In this document: positions 41,439 to 50,355 of the stretch, piece by piece
Layout: each line of letters starts with the position of its first letter
How positions within the stretch are numbered: position 1 is the first letter of the stretch
Notes under the pieces: generated by a model
Seen by the model: the letters and a program-made list of their open reading frames with translations, nothing else
The model's database searches: none
What the model was told of the DNA's origin: nothing
From: Clostridiaceae bacterium
Lineage (GTDB): Bacteria; Bacillota; Clostridia; Peptostreptococcales; Natronincolaceae
Direction: 5' to 3'
Assembly: GCA_018432235.1 (NCBI GenBank)
Contig: JAHDLO010000014.1
Location: 124,001-188,000 of the forward strand
DNA: 64,000 bases
Position numbers and translations under genes: made by a program

Positions 41439-42943
41439 ATTATGTCCTCCCTTATTGCTGCTACTAAACCTTCTATGGTGTAGCTTTTGGCCTCGATGTC
41501 CACCCTCAGGCCCCTTTCCTTTGCCGTAGCTGCTGTTATAGGGCCTATTGCTGCTATCTTAATGTTCTGCAGCTCTCCTATGTTCTCCGCCTCCAATATG
41601 GCCATAAAGTTATTAACGGTGGAGGAGCTGGTGAAGGTAATGATGTCTACGCCTTCCTTTAATATTCTGTGAAGCTCCTCTTTGCTATGGTGAGGTACAA
41701 TTGTTCTATAGATTTCAATTTCCTCCACCTCTGCCCCTAGCTTCAGCAGGCCCTCTACAAGGTTTTTTCTGGCGATGTCTGCCCTTGGCAGAAGTACCCT
41801 ATCTCCCTTTTTTATCATTCCCTGAAGCAGCTGTAAAATACCCTCAGCAGTAAAGACCTCCGGTATATCATCCACCAATAGACCCTTTGCCGTCAGGGCT
41901 TCTGCGGTGGCGGTGCCGATTGCTATGATCCTTCCCTCACCTATGGACCTGACGTCTCGCTTTAGCCTTTTCAGTGAATGGAAAAATGCCTCAACCCCAT
42001 TAACACTGGTAAATATCAGATATTGGGCCTCACAGATTTTCATTAATTTATGGTCTATTGCCGTAAAATCCTCCGGCGGTACGATTTCAATCGTAGGATA
42101 TTCTATAGCCTCCGCCCCTAAAGCCTTAAGCCTCCCTGTTAATTCTCCCGCCTGCTGTCGGCTTCTGGTCACAAGGACTCTTTTCCCAAATAAGGGCAGG
42201 CTCTCATACCAATTAAGCGTCTCTCGAAGCTTAACCACCTCACCGATGATAATGATGGCGGGGGATTTTATATTTGATTCTGTTGCCAGCGCTACAATAT
42301 TTTCCATTGTTCCCACCACCACCTGCTGCTTTGCGGTGGTACCTCTGTGAATAATAGCTGCCGATGTATCAGCAGACTTGCCGTATTTTATAAGCTGCTT
42401 GATAATTTCCTGTAGATTTGCCATTCCCATAAGAAAAACCAAGGTGCCCGAAAGCCTGGCAAGGGCTTCATAATTCACTGTATTCTCTCCCTTGGTGGGG
42501 GCTTCGTTTCCTGTTATGATGTGGAGGGAGGTGCTGACATTCCTATGGGTGACAGGTATACCAGCGTAGGAGGGAACTGAAATAGCAGAGGTTATGCCGG
42601 GAATAATCTCAAAGGGTATTCCTGCCTCCCTCAGGGATAGGGCCTCCTCTCCGCCCCTGCCAAAAACATAGGGGTCTCCCCCCTTCAATCGCGCCACAAT
42701 ACCAGCGGTCTCAGCCTTTTCCACCAACAGCCGGTTAATTTCCTCCTGACTGTATTGATGATTATTGGGGGACTTTCCGACATCTATTAGCTCAGCTGTT
42801 GCTTTAGCATGCTTTAAGAGCCTGGGACTGGCCAGGCGGTCATATAATATCACATCCGCTGCTTTTATAGCATTTAGACCCTTTATGGTAATCAGGTCCT
42901 CATCCCCCGGTCCGGCACCTATTAAATAAACATAGGGCTTCAT
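41426..42943 (-). CDS. cobA-hemD: Uroporphyrinogen-III C-methyltransferase / uroporphyrinogen-III synthase fusion
   Basis: A 505-residue bifunctional protein. The N-terminal part (about 1-248) is SUMT: YLIGAGPGDEDLITIKGLNA, VARLKGGDPYVFGRGGEE, IPGITSAISVPSYAGIPVTH and LVFLMGMANL. The C-terminal part (about 255-505) is HemD: KRVLVTRSRQQAGELTGRL, LIFTSVNGVEAFF, DIITFTSSSTVNNF, AAIGPITAATAKERG. The fusion couples closing the uroporphyrinogen III ring to its methylation to precorrin-2, directing flux to cobalamin and siroheme. The start follows TTGGAGGTG. Confidence 0.95.
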   Translation of the reverse strand: MKPYVYLIGAGPGDEDLITIKGLNAIKAADVILYDRLASPRLLKHAKATAELIDVGKSPNNHQYSQEEINRLLVEKAETAGIVARLKGGDPYVFGRGGEEALSLREAGIPFEIIPGITSAISVPSYAGIPVTHRNVSTSLHIITGNEAPTKGENTVNYEALARLSGTLVFLMGMANLQEIIKQLIKYGKSADTSAAIIHRGTTAKQQVVVGTMENIVALATESNIKSPAIIIIGEVVKLRETLNWYESLPLFGKRVLVTRSRQQAGELTGRLKALGAEAIEYPTIEIVPPEDFTAIDHKLMKICEAQYLIFTSVNGVEAFFHSLKRLKRDVRSIGEGRIIAIGTATAEALTAKGLLVDDIPEVFTAEGILQLLQGMIKKGDRVLLPRADIARKNLVEGLLKLGAEVEEIEIYRTIVPHHSKEELHRILKEGVDIITFTSSSTVNNFMAILEAENIGELQNIKIAAIGPITAATAKERGLRVDIEAKSYTIEGLVAAIREDIICQC

Positions 42944-42966
42944 GATAATTCACCTCCAAAATTAAG

Positions 42967-43872
42967 CTATAGTAGCTGCTTTGCACCCTTGGCAAGCAGT
43001 TTTTCTCCCAGAGCGATACCCATAGCTTCATAATCATCAAAGCTTCCGATTACCTGGTCTCTAAGAATTATGCTGCCATCGATTGTGGCCACCATGCCAG
43101 ATAGCACTAAATTGCCGCCGACCTTTTTACCATAGGCACCAATAGGGGCATGACAGCCTCCCTCTAAAAGCCTTAGGAAGCTTCTTTCCGCCATTACAGC
43201 ACCATAGGTCTCTATATGATTGATGGCTGCAAGCATTTCCTTCAGCTCCTCATCCTGCCTTCGTATCTCACAGCCCAAGGCCCCCTGTCCTACCGCCGGA
43301 ATAAAATCCTCAATCTCAAAATAATGCTGTATCTGATTTTGCAGCCCTAGCCTATTAAGCCCTGCGGCTGCTAAAATAACCCCATCCATTCCCTCAGAAT
43401 CCAGCTTTCTGATGCGGGTTTCTACATTCCCTCTGATGGCCCTGATATCAATATCCTTCCTTAGGCTTAATAGCTGTGCCTGACGTCTAAGGCTGCTGCT
43501 GCCAATAATCGCTCCTTTTGGCAGGGCTTCAAAGGAAATTTTATTTCGGGTCACCAGCACATCTCTGGGGTCCTCCCTTTCGGTGATGGCCGCCAGCTGC
43601 AGCGCCTCAGGAGAATCCGCCGGCATATCCTTCATGCTGTGAACCGCCAAATCTATTTCTCCTTCGATTAAGGCACTCTGAATTTCCTTGACAAATAACC
43701 CCTTGCCTCCGATTTTATCCAGGGTTTTGTCTAGAATTTTGTCCCCCAAGGTCTGTATTTTTACCACCTCATAGCTATAGTGGGGAAACCTCTCCTTCAG
43801 CAGCCCAATTATGATATCTGCCTGAACCAGAGCCAATCTACTGGCCCTTGATCCGATTTTTATGCATCTCAT
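42967..43872 (-). CDS. hemC: Porphobilinogen deaminase (hydroxymethylbilane synthase)
   Basis: A 301-residue enzyme: KIGSRASRLALVQADIIIGL, KIGGKGLFVKEIQSALIEGE, DLAVHSMKDMPAD, GSSSLRRQAQLL, VETRIRKLDSEGMDGVILAA, and the cofactor-binding cysteine in LEGGCHAPIGAYG. It polymerises four porphobilinogens. Its ATG directly abuts the preceding stop codon. Confidence 0.96.
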   Translation of the reverse strand: MRCIKIGSRASRLALVQADIIIGLLKERFPHYSYEVVKIQTLGDKILDKTLDKIGGKGLFVKEIQSALIEGEIDLAVHSMKDMPADSPEALQLAAITEREDPRDVLVTRNKISFEALPKGAIIGSSSLRRQAQLLSLRKDIDIRAIRGNVETRIRKLDSEGMDGVILAAAGLNRLGLQNQIQHYFEIEDFIPAVGQGALGCEIRRQDEELKEMLAAINHIETYGAVMAERSFLRLLEGGCHAPIGAYGKKVGGNLVLSGMVATIDGSIILRDQVIGSFDDYEAMGIALGEKLLAKGAKQLL

Positions 43873-44541
43873 TTAATCCCCACCCCTTTCCTTTTTAAAC
43901 CGCATATATGTATCAAATACTAAGGCCTTCAGGTCCAGTCCTTGATTTTCTGTGCTTTTACTGAGGCCTGCCCTTATGGCATCATCATAAACAAGGGCCT
44001 TAAAGAGGGCCTCTCTTTCCTTTGTATCCGCTATCTCCGACAATGCAAGACGTCTAATCTCCCCCATAGCTGCAATATAGTCGCCATACCCATCACCATA
44101 GCCTTCCTCCAGCTGTTGACGGAGGCGCTTTGTGAGCATTGGACTTTTACCGTTGGTGGACACACTGATGGTCAAGTCTCCTCTTCTGACCACGGCCGGA
44201 ACTATAAATGCACAAAGAGCAGGCACATCAACAATATTGATCAGTATACCGCCATCCCTTGCCTCCTGATGACAGACCCTGCTTACCGCCATATCATTGG
44301 TGGCGACGAATACCATATAGCTTCCCGTTAAATCTCCTGCTTCATAGCTGCGATTGATATATGAGATTTCCCCAGCAGCTGCCAGGGCCTTTATTTTTTC
44401 CGTTACCTCAGGGCTAATCACCTTGACCGTCGCTCCATAGGCCAGAACAGATAATAGCTTTCTTTCCGCCACCTTACCCCCACCGATTATGGTGCAGGGC
44501 CTACCGGCTATATCCAGCATTATAGGATAATACTTTTTCAT
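43873..44541 (-). CDS. Precorrin-2 dehydrogenase / sirohydrochlorin synthase (CysG N-terminal type)
   Basis: A 222-residue NAD-dependent Rossmann protein: YYPIMLDIAGRPCTIIGGGK, VAERKLLSVLAYGATVKVIS, VFVATNDMAVSRVCHQEA, LINIVDVPALCAFIVPAVVR and GDLTISVSTNGKSPMLTKRL. It oxidises precorrin-2 to sirohydrochlorin, the substrate of CbiX, and may also insert iron. The ATG at 44541 follows AAGGAGTGG; a start at 44589 would overlap hemA without a ribosome site. Confidence 0.92.
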   Translation of the reverse strand: MKKYYPIMLDIAGRPCTIIGGGKVAERKLLSVLAYGATVKVISPEVTEKIKALAAAGEISYINRSYEAGDLTGSYMVFVATNDMAVSRVCHQEARDGGILINIVDVPALCAFIVPAVVRRGDLTISVSTNGKSPMLTKRLRQQLEEGYGDGYGDYIAAMGEIRRLALSEIADTKEREALFKALVYDDAIRAGLSKSTENQGLDLKALVFDTYMRFKKERGGD

Positions 44542-44551
44542 AGTCCACTCC

Positions 44552-45835
44552 TTACTTCCTAAGCTTATTTTCAAAGCCAAAGAGCTCATCTACAAAGGAG
44601 GCAATTTCCTCTCCTCTGCCATCGTTGCCCGCCTTTTTCATCTGTAATATAGGCCGCTTCCACATTTTTTTCATCAGGCTTCTGACGACAACCTCTACCA
44701 CCTGCTTATCCTTCTCCGCCATGTGCTGCAGCCGTGCAAACAGCTTTTCCAGCTCCTGATCCGTCAAATTTCTGCTGTAATCCTGTATAGCCTCAATTCT
44801 GGGATGCAGCGGCAGGCATTGGTACCATCCAACATAGTCCGCCACTTTTTCCTTAATACAGGCCTTAATATCATCAATACATTTTTCCCTGAAGCTTAGG
44901 TTTTCATCAGCTATTTTCTTTAGCTGGTCTATATGATAGAGGCCTATACCCTCGATATCTCCTATATGGGGGTCAATATCCCTCGGCAGCGCAATATCCA
45001 CAAGACAAAGCCTTTGCCCTTCAGACCTTGGCTTTAGTGCTTCCTTGAACTCCTGGTAATGCAATACATAATGGGGGGCACCGGTGGCACTTATTATGGC
45101 ATCCACCTCATTAATACAGCGATATTTTTCATCGAAGGTAATATATCTGAGCCGTGAATGCTGTTTTAGCAGGTCCTCTACCGACTCCCTACTTCTATTG
45201 CAAATATAAATTTCCCTGACGCCCTTATCCAGTAGGTTTTCTATTGCCAGCCTGCTCATCTTGCCAAAGCCGATAACCATGATTGCTTTATTTTGCAGCT
45301 GCTGCAGCTCCTCCTCAATTTGCTTTACAGCAATAGCGCTTATGGATAGAGAGTTTTCTGATATGCCTGTGTTGGTTTTTATCTCCTTTGCCGCCGATAC
45401 CGCCTCTTGAAACAGTCTATTCAATATTTTGCCACAGGCCTTTTCCGCCATGGCCCTGCTATGGGCCTCCTTTACCTGACCCAGTATCTGGTCCTCCCCC
45501 AGAACCAAGGAATCCAGACCGCAGCACACCTCAAACAGGTATGCTACTGCATCAGCCCCATCCCTATAGCTGTAGCTGCCCTCCAGCGTCTTTGCCTCCA
45601 GCTTAAAAAACGCCTGATAGAATAGCCTAAACCATTCCTCTGCCTCAGTAATATCCTGTACTACAGCAAAAATCTCACTTCTATTGCAGGTTGATATTAT
45701 TATAGACTCCTCAACAAACTCCGAGGTCCTGAAGAATTCATAGGCCTGTGAAAGCCTTGATTTTGAAAAGGCTACCCTTTCTCTAAGGGCGATGCTTGAG
45801 TTTTTATGGGTAATGCCAAATACCATAAGCTTCAT
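44552..45835 (-). CDS. hemA: Glutamyl-tRNA reductase
   Basis: A 427-residue enzyme reducing glutamyl-tRNA to glutamate-1-semialdehyde. MVFGITHKNSSIALRERVAF, the catalytic cysteine in IISTCNRSEIFAV, LVLGEDQILGQVKEAHSRA, VIGFGKMSRLAIENLL and LVDIALPRDIDP are characteristic. It is the second gene of the operon, after cbiX, and sets entry into tetrapyrrole synthesis; cobalamin control of hemA through the riboswitch is thus expected. Confidence 0.96.
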   Translation of the reverse strand: MKLMVFGITHKNSSIALRERVAFSKSRLSQAYEFFRTSEFVEESIIISTCNRSEIFAVVQDITEAEEWFRLFYQAFFKLEAKTLEGSYSYRDGADAVAYLFEVCCGLDSLVLGEDQILGQVKEAHSRAMAEKACGKILNRLFQEAVSAAKEIKTNTGISENSLSISAIAVKQIEEELQQLQNKAIMVIGFGKMSRLAIENLLDKGVREIYICNRSRESVEDLLKQHSRLRYITFDEKYRCINEVDAIISATGAPHYVLHYQEFKEALKPRSEGQRLCLVDIALPRDIDPHIGDIEGIGLYHIDQLKKIADENLSFREKCIDDIKACIKEKVADYVGWYQCLPLHPRIEAIQDYSRNLTDQELEKLFARLQHMAEKDKQVVEVVVRSLMKKMWKRPILQMKKAGNDGRGEEIASFVDELFGFENKLRK

Positions 45836-45853
45836 TTCAATCCGTCCTTTTGA

Positions 45854-46225
45854 CTAATAGTTTGCTGCTATACCCCTTGAAAGTATAATATCCACCAGTC
45901 TATCGTCGGCACCTATCGGCTCTCCCATAATAAAGCTAACCTCGGGGTGCTTTTCCTTCAATGCCTGCAAAAGCTCCGGAATGTCGAATTTCACATGGTT
46001 TCCTATAAAAATAAACATGGGCACTATGACGATCTCTTTAGCACCGCTGTTAATCAACGCTTCTATTCCTTCCTCAAAGCTTGGCTTTGAAATCTGCAAG
46101 GAGCCGTAACCGACACAGCAGAAATCCACCTGCCTAGCTCTTACCTTTTCTACAATAGCCTCTAATATTACATCTGCTTCCTTCGCTTGACTGCCATGAG
46201 CTAAAACAAACAACGCCTTTTTCAT
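45854..46225 (-). CDS. cbiX: Sirohydrochlorin cobaltochelatase, short form
   Basis: A 123-residue chelatase of the CbiX-S type. The metal ligands are the histidine in LFVLAHGSQAKEAD and the one in FIGNHVKFDIPELLQAL. It inserts cobalt into sirohydrochlorin, the committed step of the anaerobic pathway; short forms act as homodimers. It is the first gene after the cobalamin riboswitch and terminator. The start follows TAGGAGG. Confidence 0.92.
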   Translation of the reverse strand: MKKALFVLAHGSQAKEADVILEAIVEKVRARQVDFCCVGYGSLQISKPSFEEGIEALINSGAKEIVIVPMFIFIGNHVKFDIPELLQALKEKHPEVSFIMGEPIGADDRLVDIILSRGIAANY

Positions 46226-46299
46226 AAAATTATTACCTCCTAGTTTTCTTTTAATTTTATATCCTTCGTTATCCTACTGAGATTATCCCATTAAGCCAA

Positions 46300-46331
46300 C
46301 AAAAATAACTCTATCCAAGGGATAGAGTTAT
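46300..46331 (-). terminator. Terminator of the cobalamin riboswitch
   Basis: ATAACTCTATCC pairs perfectly with GGATAGAGTTAT around a three-base loop; on the minus strand ATTTTTG follows. It lies between the aptamer and cbiX and would stop transcription when cobalamin is bound. Confidence 0.88.
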
Positions 46332-46399
46332 CATATAGCGATTAAAAAGCCATTACAGTATGACTAACATTTCCTTCCCTCCGAAGGCTGTCTAAAAAT

Positions 46400-46552
46400 T
46401 ATAGGCTGGTATCCTGACTTGCGCTTCCTCTTACTCATGGCACCTTCCCAGAAATGCTTCCAGTGGTTCTCGCCAATTTCATCTGCGCTTACAGTAGCGG
46501 GGGCTGTAACGGATTTTCACCGTTTTCCCAATTAAGTTCAAACACCTATTAA
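46400..46552 (-). promoter_or_regulatory. Cobalamin riboswitch
   Basis: On the minus strand: AATTGGGAAAACGGTGAAAA then TCCG, AGCCCCCGCTACTGTAA, AACCACTGGAAGC, TGGGAAGGTGCC and AAGTCAGGATACC. These are the conserved elements of the B12 element, in order. A perfect terminator follows, so it is probably an OFF switch for the downstream tetrapyrrole and cobalamin genes. Confidence 0.95.
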
Positions 46553-46648
46553 TTACTATTTAGTTATCAAAATCATGATATCAAATGAGGTATGAAATTA
46601 CAATGAATAATTTGATTTAGACATTGATTTTGTTTTTATATTTTCGTT

Positions 46649-47305
46649 TTATTTGCAGTATATATGCTTATTAGTCCTGTTAAATAAATATGGCAGCAAG
46701 GCCAGCACAACAAGAATGCCCAGTACTACTATAGTCCTTATGGATAATATGTCTTCTATGCCATCCCCTAAAAAGGTATATAGGATGACCTTTGGTATGC
46801 TTCCCAATGCTGTGCCGACAATAAAATTTCTGAAGGGAATTCCCACCAGTCCTGAAGCATAGCTTATGGGGTCGAAGGGAAAGCCCGGTGTAACCCGCAT
46901 GGTGAACAAAGCCTTAACCTCATCATTTTTATCTATATTTTCAAAACTTTTTAAATGCTTTTCGCCTGCAAAACGATAAAAAATCCCCTTGAAGCGTCCA
47001 GCCAGCCAGTAGCCTAGGCTTGCATTTGCTAAAATCCCAACAATATTAAACATGCTACCCTTTATGGTGCCAAATATGACGCCGCCAATTACAAATACGG
47101 CAGGGCTAGGAATAAACAATATGGGTCGTATTGATATGACTAAAACATATATGATTTCACCAAACACGCCAAATTTTTCCACCATATTAGTGAGATTGTC
47201 CACATCAAATCTGCTCTGTATTACCCTATGATACCTAAGGCCTAAGAAAATAATCACTATAAGCAGAAGAAGCAGAAGAATTACCTTTAAGGTCTTTTTT
47301 GACAT
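46649..47305 (-). CDS. TVP38/TMEM64 family membrane protein
   Basis: A 218-residue polytopic protein of the SNARE-associated/VTT superfamily. It has LVISIRPILFIPSPAVFVIG, GVIFGTIKGSMFNIVGILAN, FTMRVTPGFPFDPISYASGL and GTALGSIPKVILYTFLG. Members are putative lipid scramblases or transporters of unknown substrate. The ATG at 47305 follows TTGGAAGTGA; upstream in-frame codons to 47389 are not supported. It lies just before the cobalamin riboswitch and 95 bases beyond a histidine kinase gene, possibly in the same unit. Confidence 0.88.
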   Translation of the reverse strand: MSKKTLKVILLLLLLIVIIFLGLRYHRVIQSRFDVDNLTNMVEKFGVFGEIIYVLVISIRPILFIPSPAVFVIGGVIFGTIKGSMFNIVGILANASLGYWLAGRFKGIFYRFAGEKHLKSFENIDKNDEVKALFTMRVTPGFPFDPISYASGLVGIPFRNFIVGTALGSIPKVILYTFLGDGIEDILSIRTIVVLGILVVLALLPYLFNRTNKHIYCK

Positions 47306-47401
47306 TGGATCACTTCCAAACCTTTTATTAAACGCTTTATATATAATTATATTATAGATGGATGATTTAAGTCCATTTATATCCACCAATATAGTTGGCT
47401 A

Positions 47402-48838
47402 TTATTTAACATCCCCTAGCTTATCCATCTCCCGATTTAAATCAAAATAGAATTCAACGCCATTTTTTCTATTTTCTACGCCAAACCTGCTGCCGTGAAG
47501 CTCCAATACATTTTTGACTATTGCCAGTCCAAGGCCCACACCTTTATGATGTTCCTTTCCTTTGTAGAAGCTCTCCCAAATATATTTAAGCTCCTCTTCC
47601 TTTATATTTTCACCTTCATTAAAGATACCAATTCGAATTTTGCTTTGCTGCTCCTCAATGGTAATTTCTATTTTTCCGCCGATATCAGTGTTTTTAACAG
47701 CATTTTGCAGCAGATTAACCAATACCTGCTGTATACGATATTCATCGGCCAAAACCTGCAATGCCCTGTCATCGCCAATGATGTTGAACTCCGCAACAGC
47801 CTCTTTTTTAGCCAATAGCTTGAAGCGCTCCACTGTCCGTTGAACCAAGGCAGTAATTTCAAAGGACTCCATACGAACCTTAAAATTTCCTGATTCCAGC
47901 TGGCTTAAATCCAGCAAATCCTTTACCATTGCACTTACTTTGTCTATTTCTTCTTCTATCGTAACAAAATATTCTCTTTTCTCCTCCTCTGTTGATGCAA
48001 TGCCATCCTGTATAGCCTCCACATAGCCCCTGATCAAGGAAATTGGAGTCTGCAGCTCATGGGACACTCTGGCAACGAATTGCTTTCTCATTTTCTCCAG
48101 ATTTTTTTCCTTCTGAAGCTCCAGCTGCAGCTCATCAAAGGTCCTCTTAAGCTTATCCATAAGGAAATTTAGGGTTCTGCCCAGCTCTCCGATTTCATCT
48201 CCTCTGTCATCGTCCCATTTAAGGTCAAAATTTAAGCTGGTCATTTCCTTTGCTGTATTATTGAGCTTTACTAACGGCTTTGTTATCATGCCGGAGAATA
48301 TTCCCGCCAGCAGCATTGCCATGAGGAGAGCAGCAAAAAACAGATAGACAAAGAAATCCTTGGTGACTTCAACCGTATTTTCTATCGATTGGAGGGGAGA
48401 CTGGATGAGTACTACGCCATTCTTTATGGGAAGCATCACAGAAAGTGCATCCTCTCTTCCCATGACGCCAGGTATTCTATATACAACACTGTTGCCTGCC
48501 AGCACCTGCCGCCACAAATCAGTTGGTATTTTAACGCCTCGATGAAAGCCCATGATACCCTGTATATAAAGGGTCCTCCCCCCTGAATCATACACTGTTA
48601 TTCTGCCATTGATTGCCGGCAGAATTTCTTCAATGTACTCCTCTGCTGCTCCCTCTAATCCCTTATCCTCTATAATATGGCTTAGCTCCAGCCCTAGCCG
48701 CTGCATTTGATTGATTTTGTTACGTTCATAGAAGCCCGGCAAAAAATTAGTTTGTAAAAACCAAAGCATCCCCACTAATATTAATGAAAATCCGATAAAT
48801 ATAAGAAAGAGCTTTGTAAAAAGTGTGTTTTTCCTCAT
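47402..48838 (-). CDS. Membrane sensor histidine kinase
   Basis: A 478-residue kinase with two membrane helices (about 8-28 and 162-184) flanking an extracytoplasmic sensor of about 130 residues. HAMP (about 185-237) follows. The phospho-acceptor is in ARVSHELQTPISLIRGYVEA (His260), and the ATP lid motifs are QVLVNLLQNAVKNT, GIFNEGENI and GVGLGLAIVKNVLELHGS. The start overlaps the response regulator stop (ATGA), so the pair is coupled. The signal is unknown; the secreted protein at 49619-50242 just upstream could be a target or partner. Confidence 0.93.
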   Translation of the reverse strand: MRKNTLFTKLFLIFIGFSLILVGMLWFLQTNFLPGFYERNKINQMQRLGLELSHIIEDKGLEGAAEEYIEEILPAINGRITVYDSGGRTLYIQGIMGFHRGVKIPTDLWRQVLAGNSVVYRIPGVMGREDALSVMLPIKNGVVLIQSPLQSIENTVEVTKDFFVYLFFAALLMAMLLAGIFSGMITKPLVKLNNTAKEMTSLNFDLKWDDDRGDEIGELGRTLNFLMDKLKRTFDELQLELQKEKNLEKMRKQFVARVSHELQTPISLIRGYVEAIQDGIASTEEEKREYFVTIEEEIDKVSAMVKDLLDLSQLESGNFKVRMESFEITALVQRTVERFKLLAKKEAVAEFNIIGDDRALQVLADEYRIQQVLVNLLQNAVKNTDIGGKIEITIEEQQSKIRIGIFNEGENIKEEELKYIWESFYKGKEHHKGVGLGLAIVKNVLELHGSRFGVENRKNGVEFYFDLNREMDKLGDVK

Positions 48839-49512
48839 GGCGTCACCTCAAAACGGTATCCAAAGCCCCTAACAGTAGCGATATATTCCCCCATAGGTTG
48901 TATTTTTTGTCGTAAGCGCTTCACATGGGTATCTACGGTCCTTAGATCCCCATAATAGTCATAGCCCCAAACACCATCTAATATAACCTCCCGAGACAAT
49001 GCCTGATTTTTGTTGTGGATAAAGAACAGCAAAAGATCATATTCCTTTGGACTCAGGGCCAGCGGCTGCTCATTCAGCTGTACCTTATGGGATTTCTTAT
49101 CAATTACCAGGTTCTCTATTGCTATAACCTCATCCGACACCTGCTGTCGACTTCTCTTCAATAAAGCCTTTACTCTTGCCACCAGCTCCTTCAGGCTGAA
49201 GGGCTTTGTCATATAGTCGTCGGCGCCAAGATCAAAGCCGAAGAGCTTGTCGCTTTCGTCATTTCTTGCAGTCAGTATTAAAATCGGAATATTACTAACC
49301 TCCCTGATTCTCTTGCAAATAGTCCATCCATCGTATTTTGGCAGCATGATATCCAATATTACAATATGAATCTGATTTTCGCTGAAGACTGCTAGTGCCG
49401 CTTCTCCGTCTGCTGCCTCGAATACATTGATGCCTTCCTTTTTCAGATAGGTGGATACTAGCTTTCTCAGCTTCTCCTCATCCTCTACCAATAGTATATT
49501 GGCTCCGATCAC
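48835..49512 (-). CDS. OmpR-family response regulator
   Basis: A 225-residue regulator with a receiver domain (ILLVEDEEKLRKLVSTYLKK; phospho-acceptor in IVILDIMLPKYDGW, Asp54 with the chosen start; ILTARNDESDKLFGFDLGAD; KPFSLKELVARVKALLKRS) and a winged-helix DNA-binding domain (LSPKEYDLLLFFIHN, VWGYDYYGDLRTVDTHVKRL). Start choice: GTG at 49512 lies at good distance from AAAGGGGTG, whereas the GTG at 49521 overlaps it. It is paired with the adjacent kinase. Confidence 0.93.
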   Translation of the reverse strand: MIGANILLVEDEEKLRKLVSTYLKKEGINVFEAADGEAALAVFSENQIHIVILDIMLPKYDGWTICKRIREVSNIPILILTARNDESDKLFGFDLGADDYMTKPFSLKELVARVKALLKRSRQQVSDEVIAIENLVIDKKSHKVQLNEQPLALSPKEYDLLLFFIHNKNQALSREVILDGVWGYDYYGDLRTVDTHVKRLRQKIQPMGEYIATVRGFGYRFEVTP

Positions 49513-49539
49513 ATGGCTCACCCCTTTGCTTGTACATTA

Positions 49540-49578
49540 AGAACAAAAACACCAATATATTCATACTGGTGTTTTTAT
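49540..49578. terminator. Intrinsic terminator between the secreted protein and the regulator
   Basis: AAAAACACCA pairs with TGGTGTTTTT around a 12-base loop and is flanked by T- and A-rich sequence. It ends the 49619-50242 gene on the minus strand. Confidence 0.82.
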
Positions 49579-49618
49579 TGTATCACAAGGAAGATATTTT
49601 AAAGCTCTTCAGTCGTAC

Positions 49619-50242
49619 TTAATTTGCTTTATTAGGTAATCTTCTTCCCTTCATGCCGCCCATCATGCCTCTGATACCGCCTTCGCGGTTTTCAAAGCAG
49701 CCTTCGATTCTTTCCTTCAGCTCAGCAGCCTCTTCCTCTGTTATTTTTCCTTCGCTAACCCTTGCATCAATTTCTGCAAATCTGGCCTCTAATAGCTCCT
49801 GCTTGATGGCCTGCAGATCTATATTCATTTCCTTAGCTATTTCCTCCAGGGTCTTCCCATCCTTCAGTTGAGCAGAAAGTTCCTCAGCCGTCATCCCGGT
49901 TTTTTCTAATAGGGATTGTAGCAGGCTAAAGTCTTTAACTTTGCCCAGATGAGCCCCGGTAAATCTTGAAGATCTGTCCTTCAATGCCTCCAGGTCGATC
50001 CCCAGCTCCTGAGCAATTGCCTCAAACCCCTTACCGTCTTTAATGGCTTCAGTAATCTCAGTTATTTGCTCCTGTGTTAAGCCGGAGCCCTCCAGCATCA
50101 TATGCTGTCCCTTGAAGCCTCCAAATCTGTTCAATAGCTTTTCCTTAAGGGCCGGTGCCTCATCGGTGGCGGCAAAAGCCATTGAAGCCATTAAGGTAGT
50201 CATTGCCATAGCTAAAACCGTTACTTTAGTTTTTCTCTTCAT
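49619..50242 (-). CDS. Secreted helical repeat protein, function unknown
   Basis: A 207-residue product with a signal peptide ending near SMAFAATDEA (about residue 25). The mature part has two copies of a helix-turn-helix-like repeat: ITEAIKDGKGFEAIAQELGI (about 63-82) and LSAQLKDGKTLEEIAKEMNI (about 121-140). Then comes VSEGKITEEEAAELKERIEG, a motif like those in small exported Firmicutes proteins, and a Gly/Met/Arg-rich tail. The function is unknown. The ATG at 50242 is favoured because GGAGAGG abuts the other ATG. It has its own terminator and lies upstream of a two-component system. Confidence 0.7.
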   Translation of the reverse strand: MKRKTKVTVLAMAMTTLMASMAFAATDEAPALKEKLLNRFGGFKGQHMMLEGSGLTQEQITEITEAIKDGKGFEAIAQELGIDLEALKDRSSRFTGAHLGKVKDFSLLQSLLEKTGMTAEELSAQLKDGKTLEEIAKEMNIDLQAIKQELLEARFAEIDARVSEGKITEEEAAELKERIEGCFENREGGIRGMMGGMKGRRLPNKAN

Positions 50243-50355
50243 GGTCATCCTCTCCTTTTCTTTAATTTTCCCTGCAAGCTTATCTTACCCCGCTTCTGTG
50301 ACGGTTTTGTGACAGCTTTAGGAAACTTTTGAAAAAAATGAGGGAATGCACAGCT

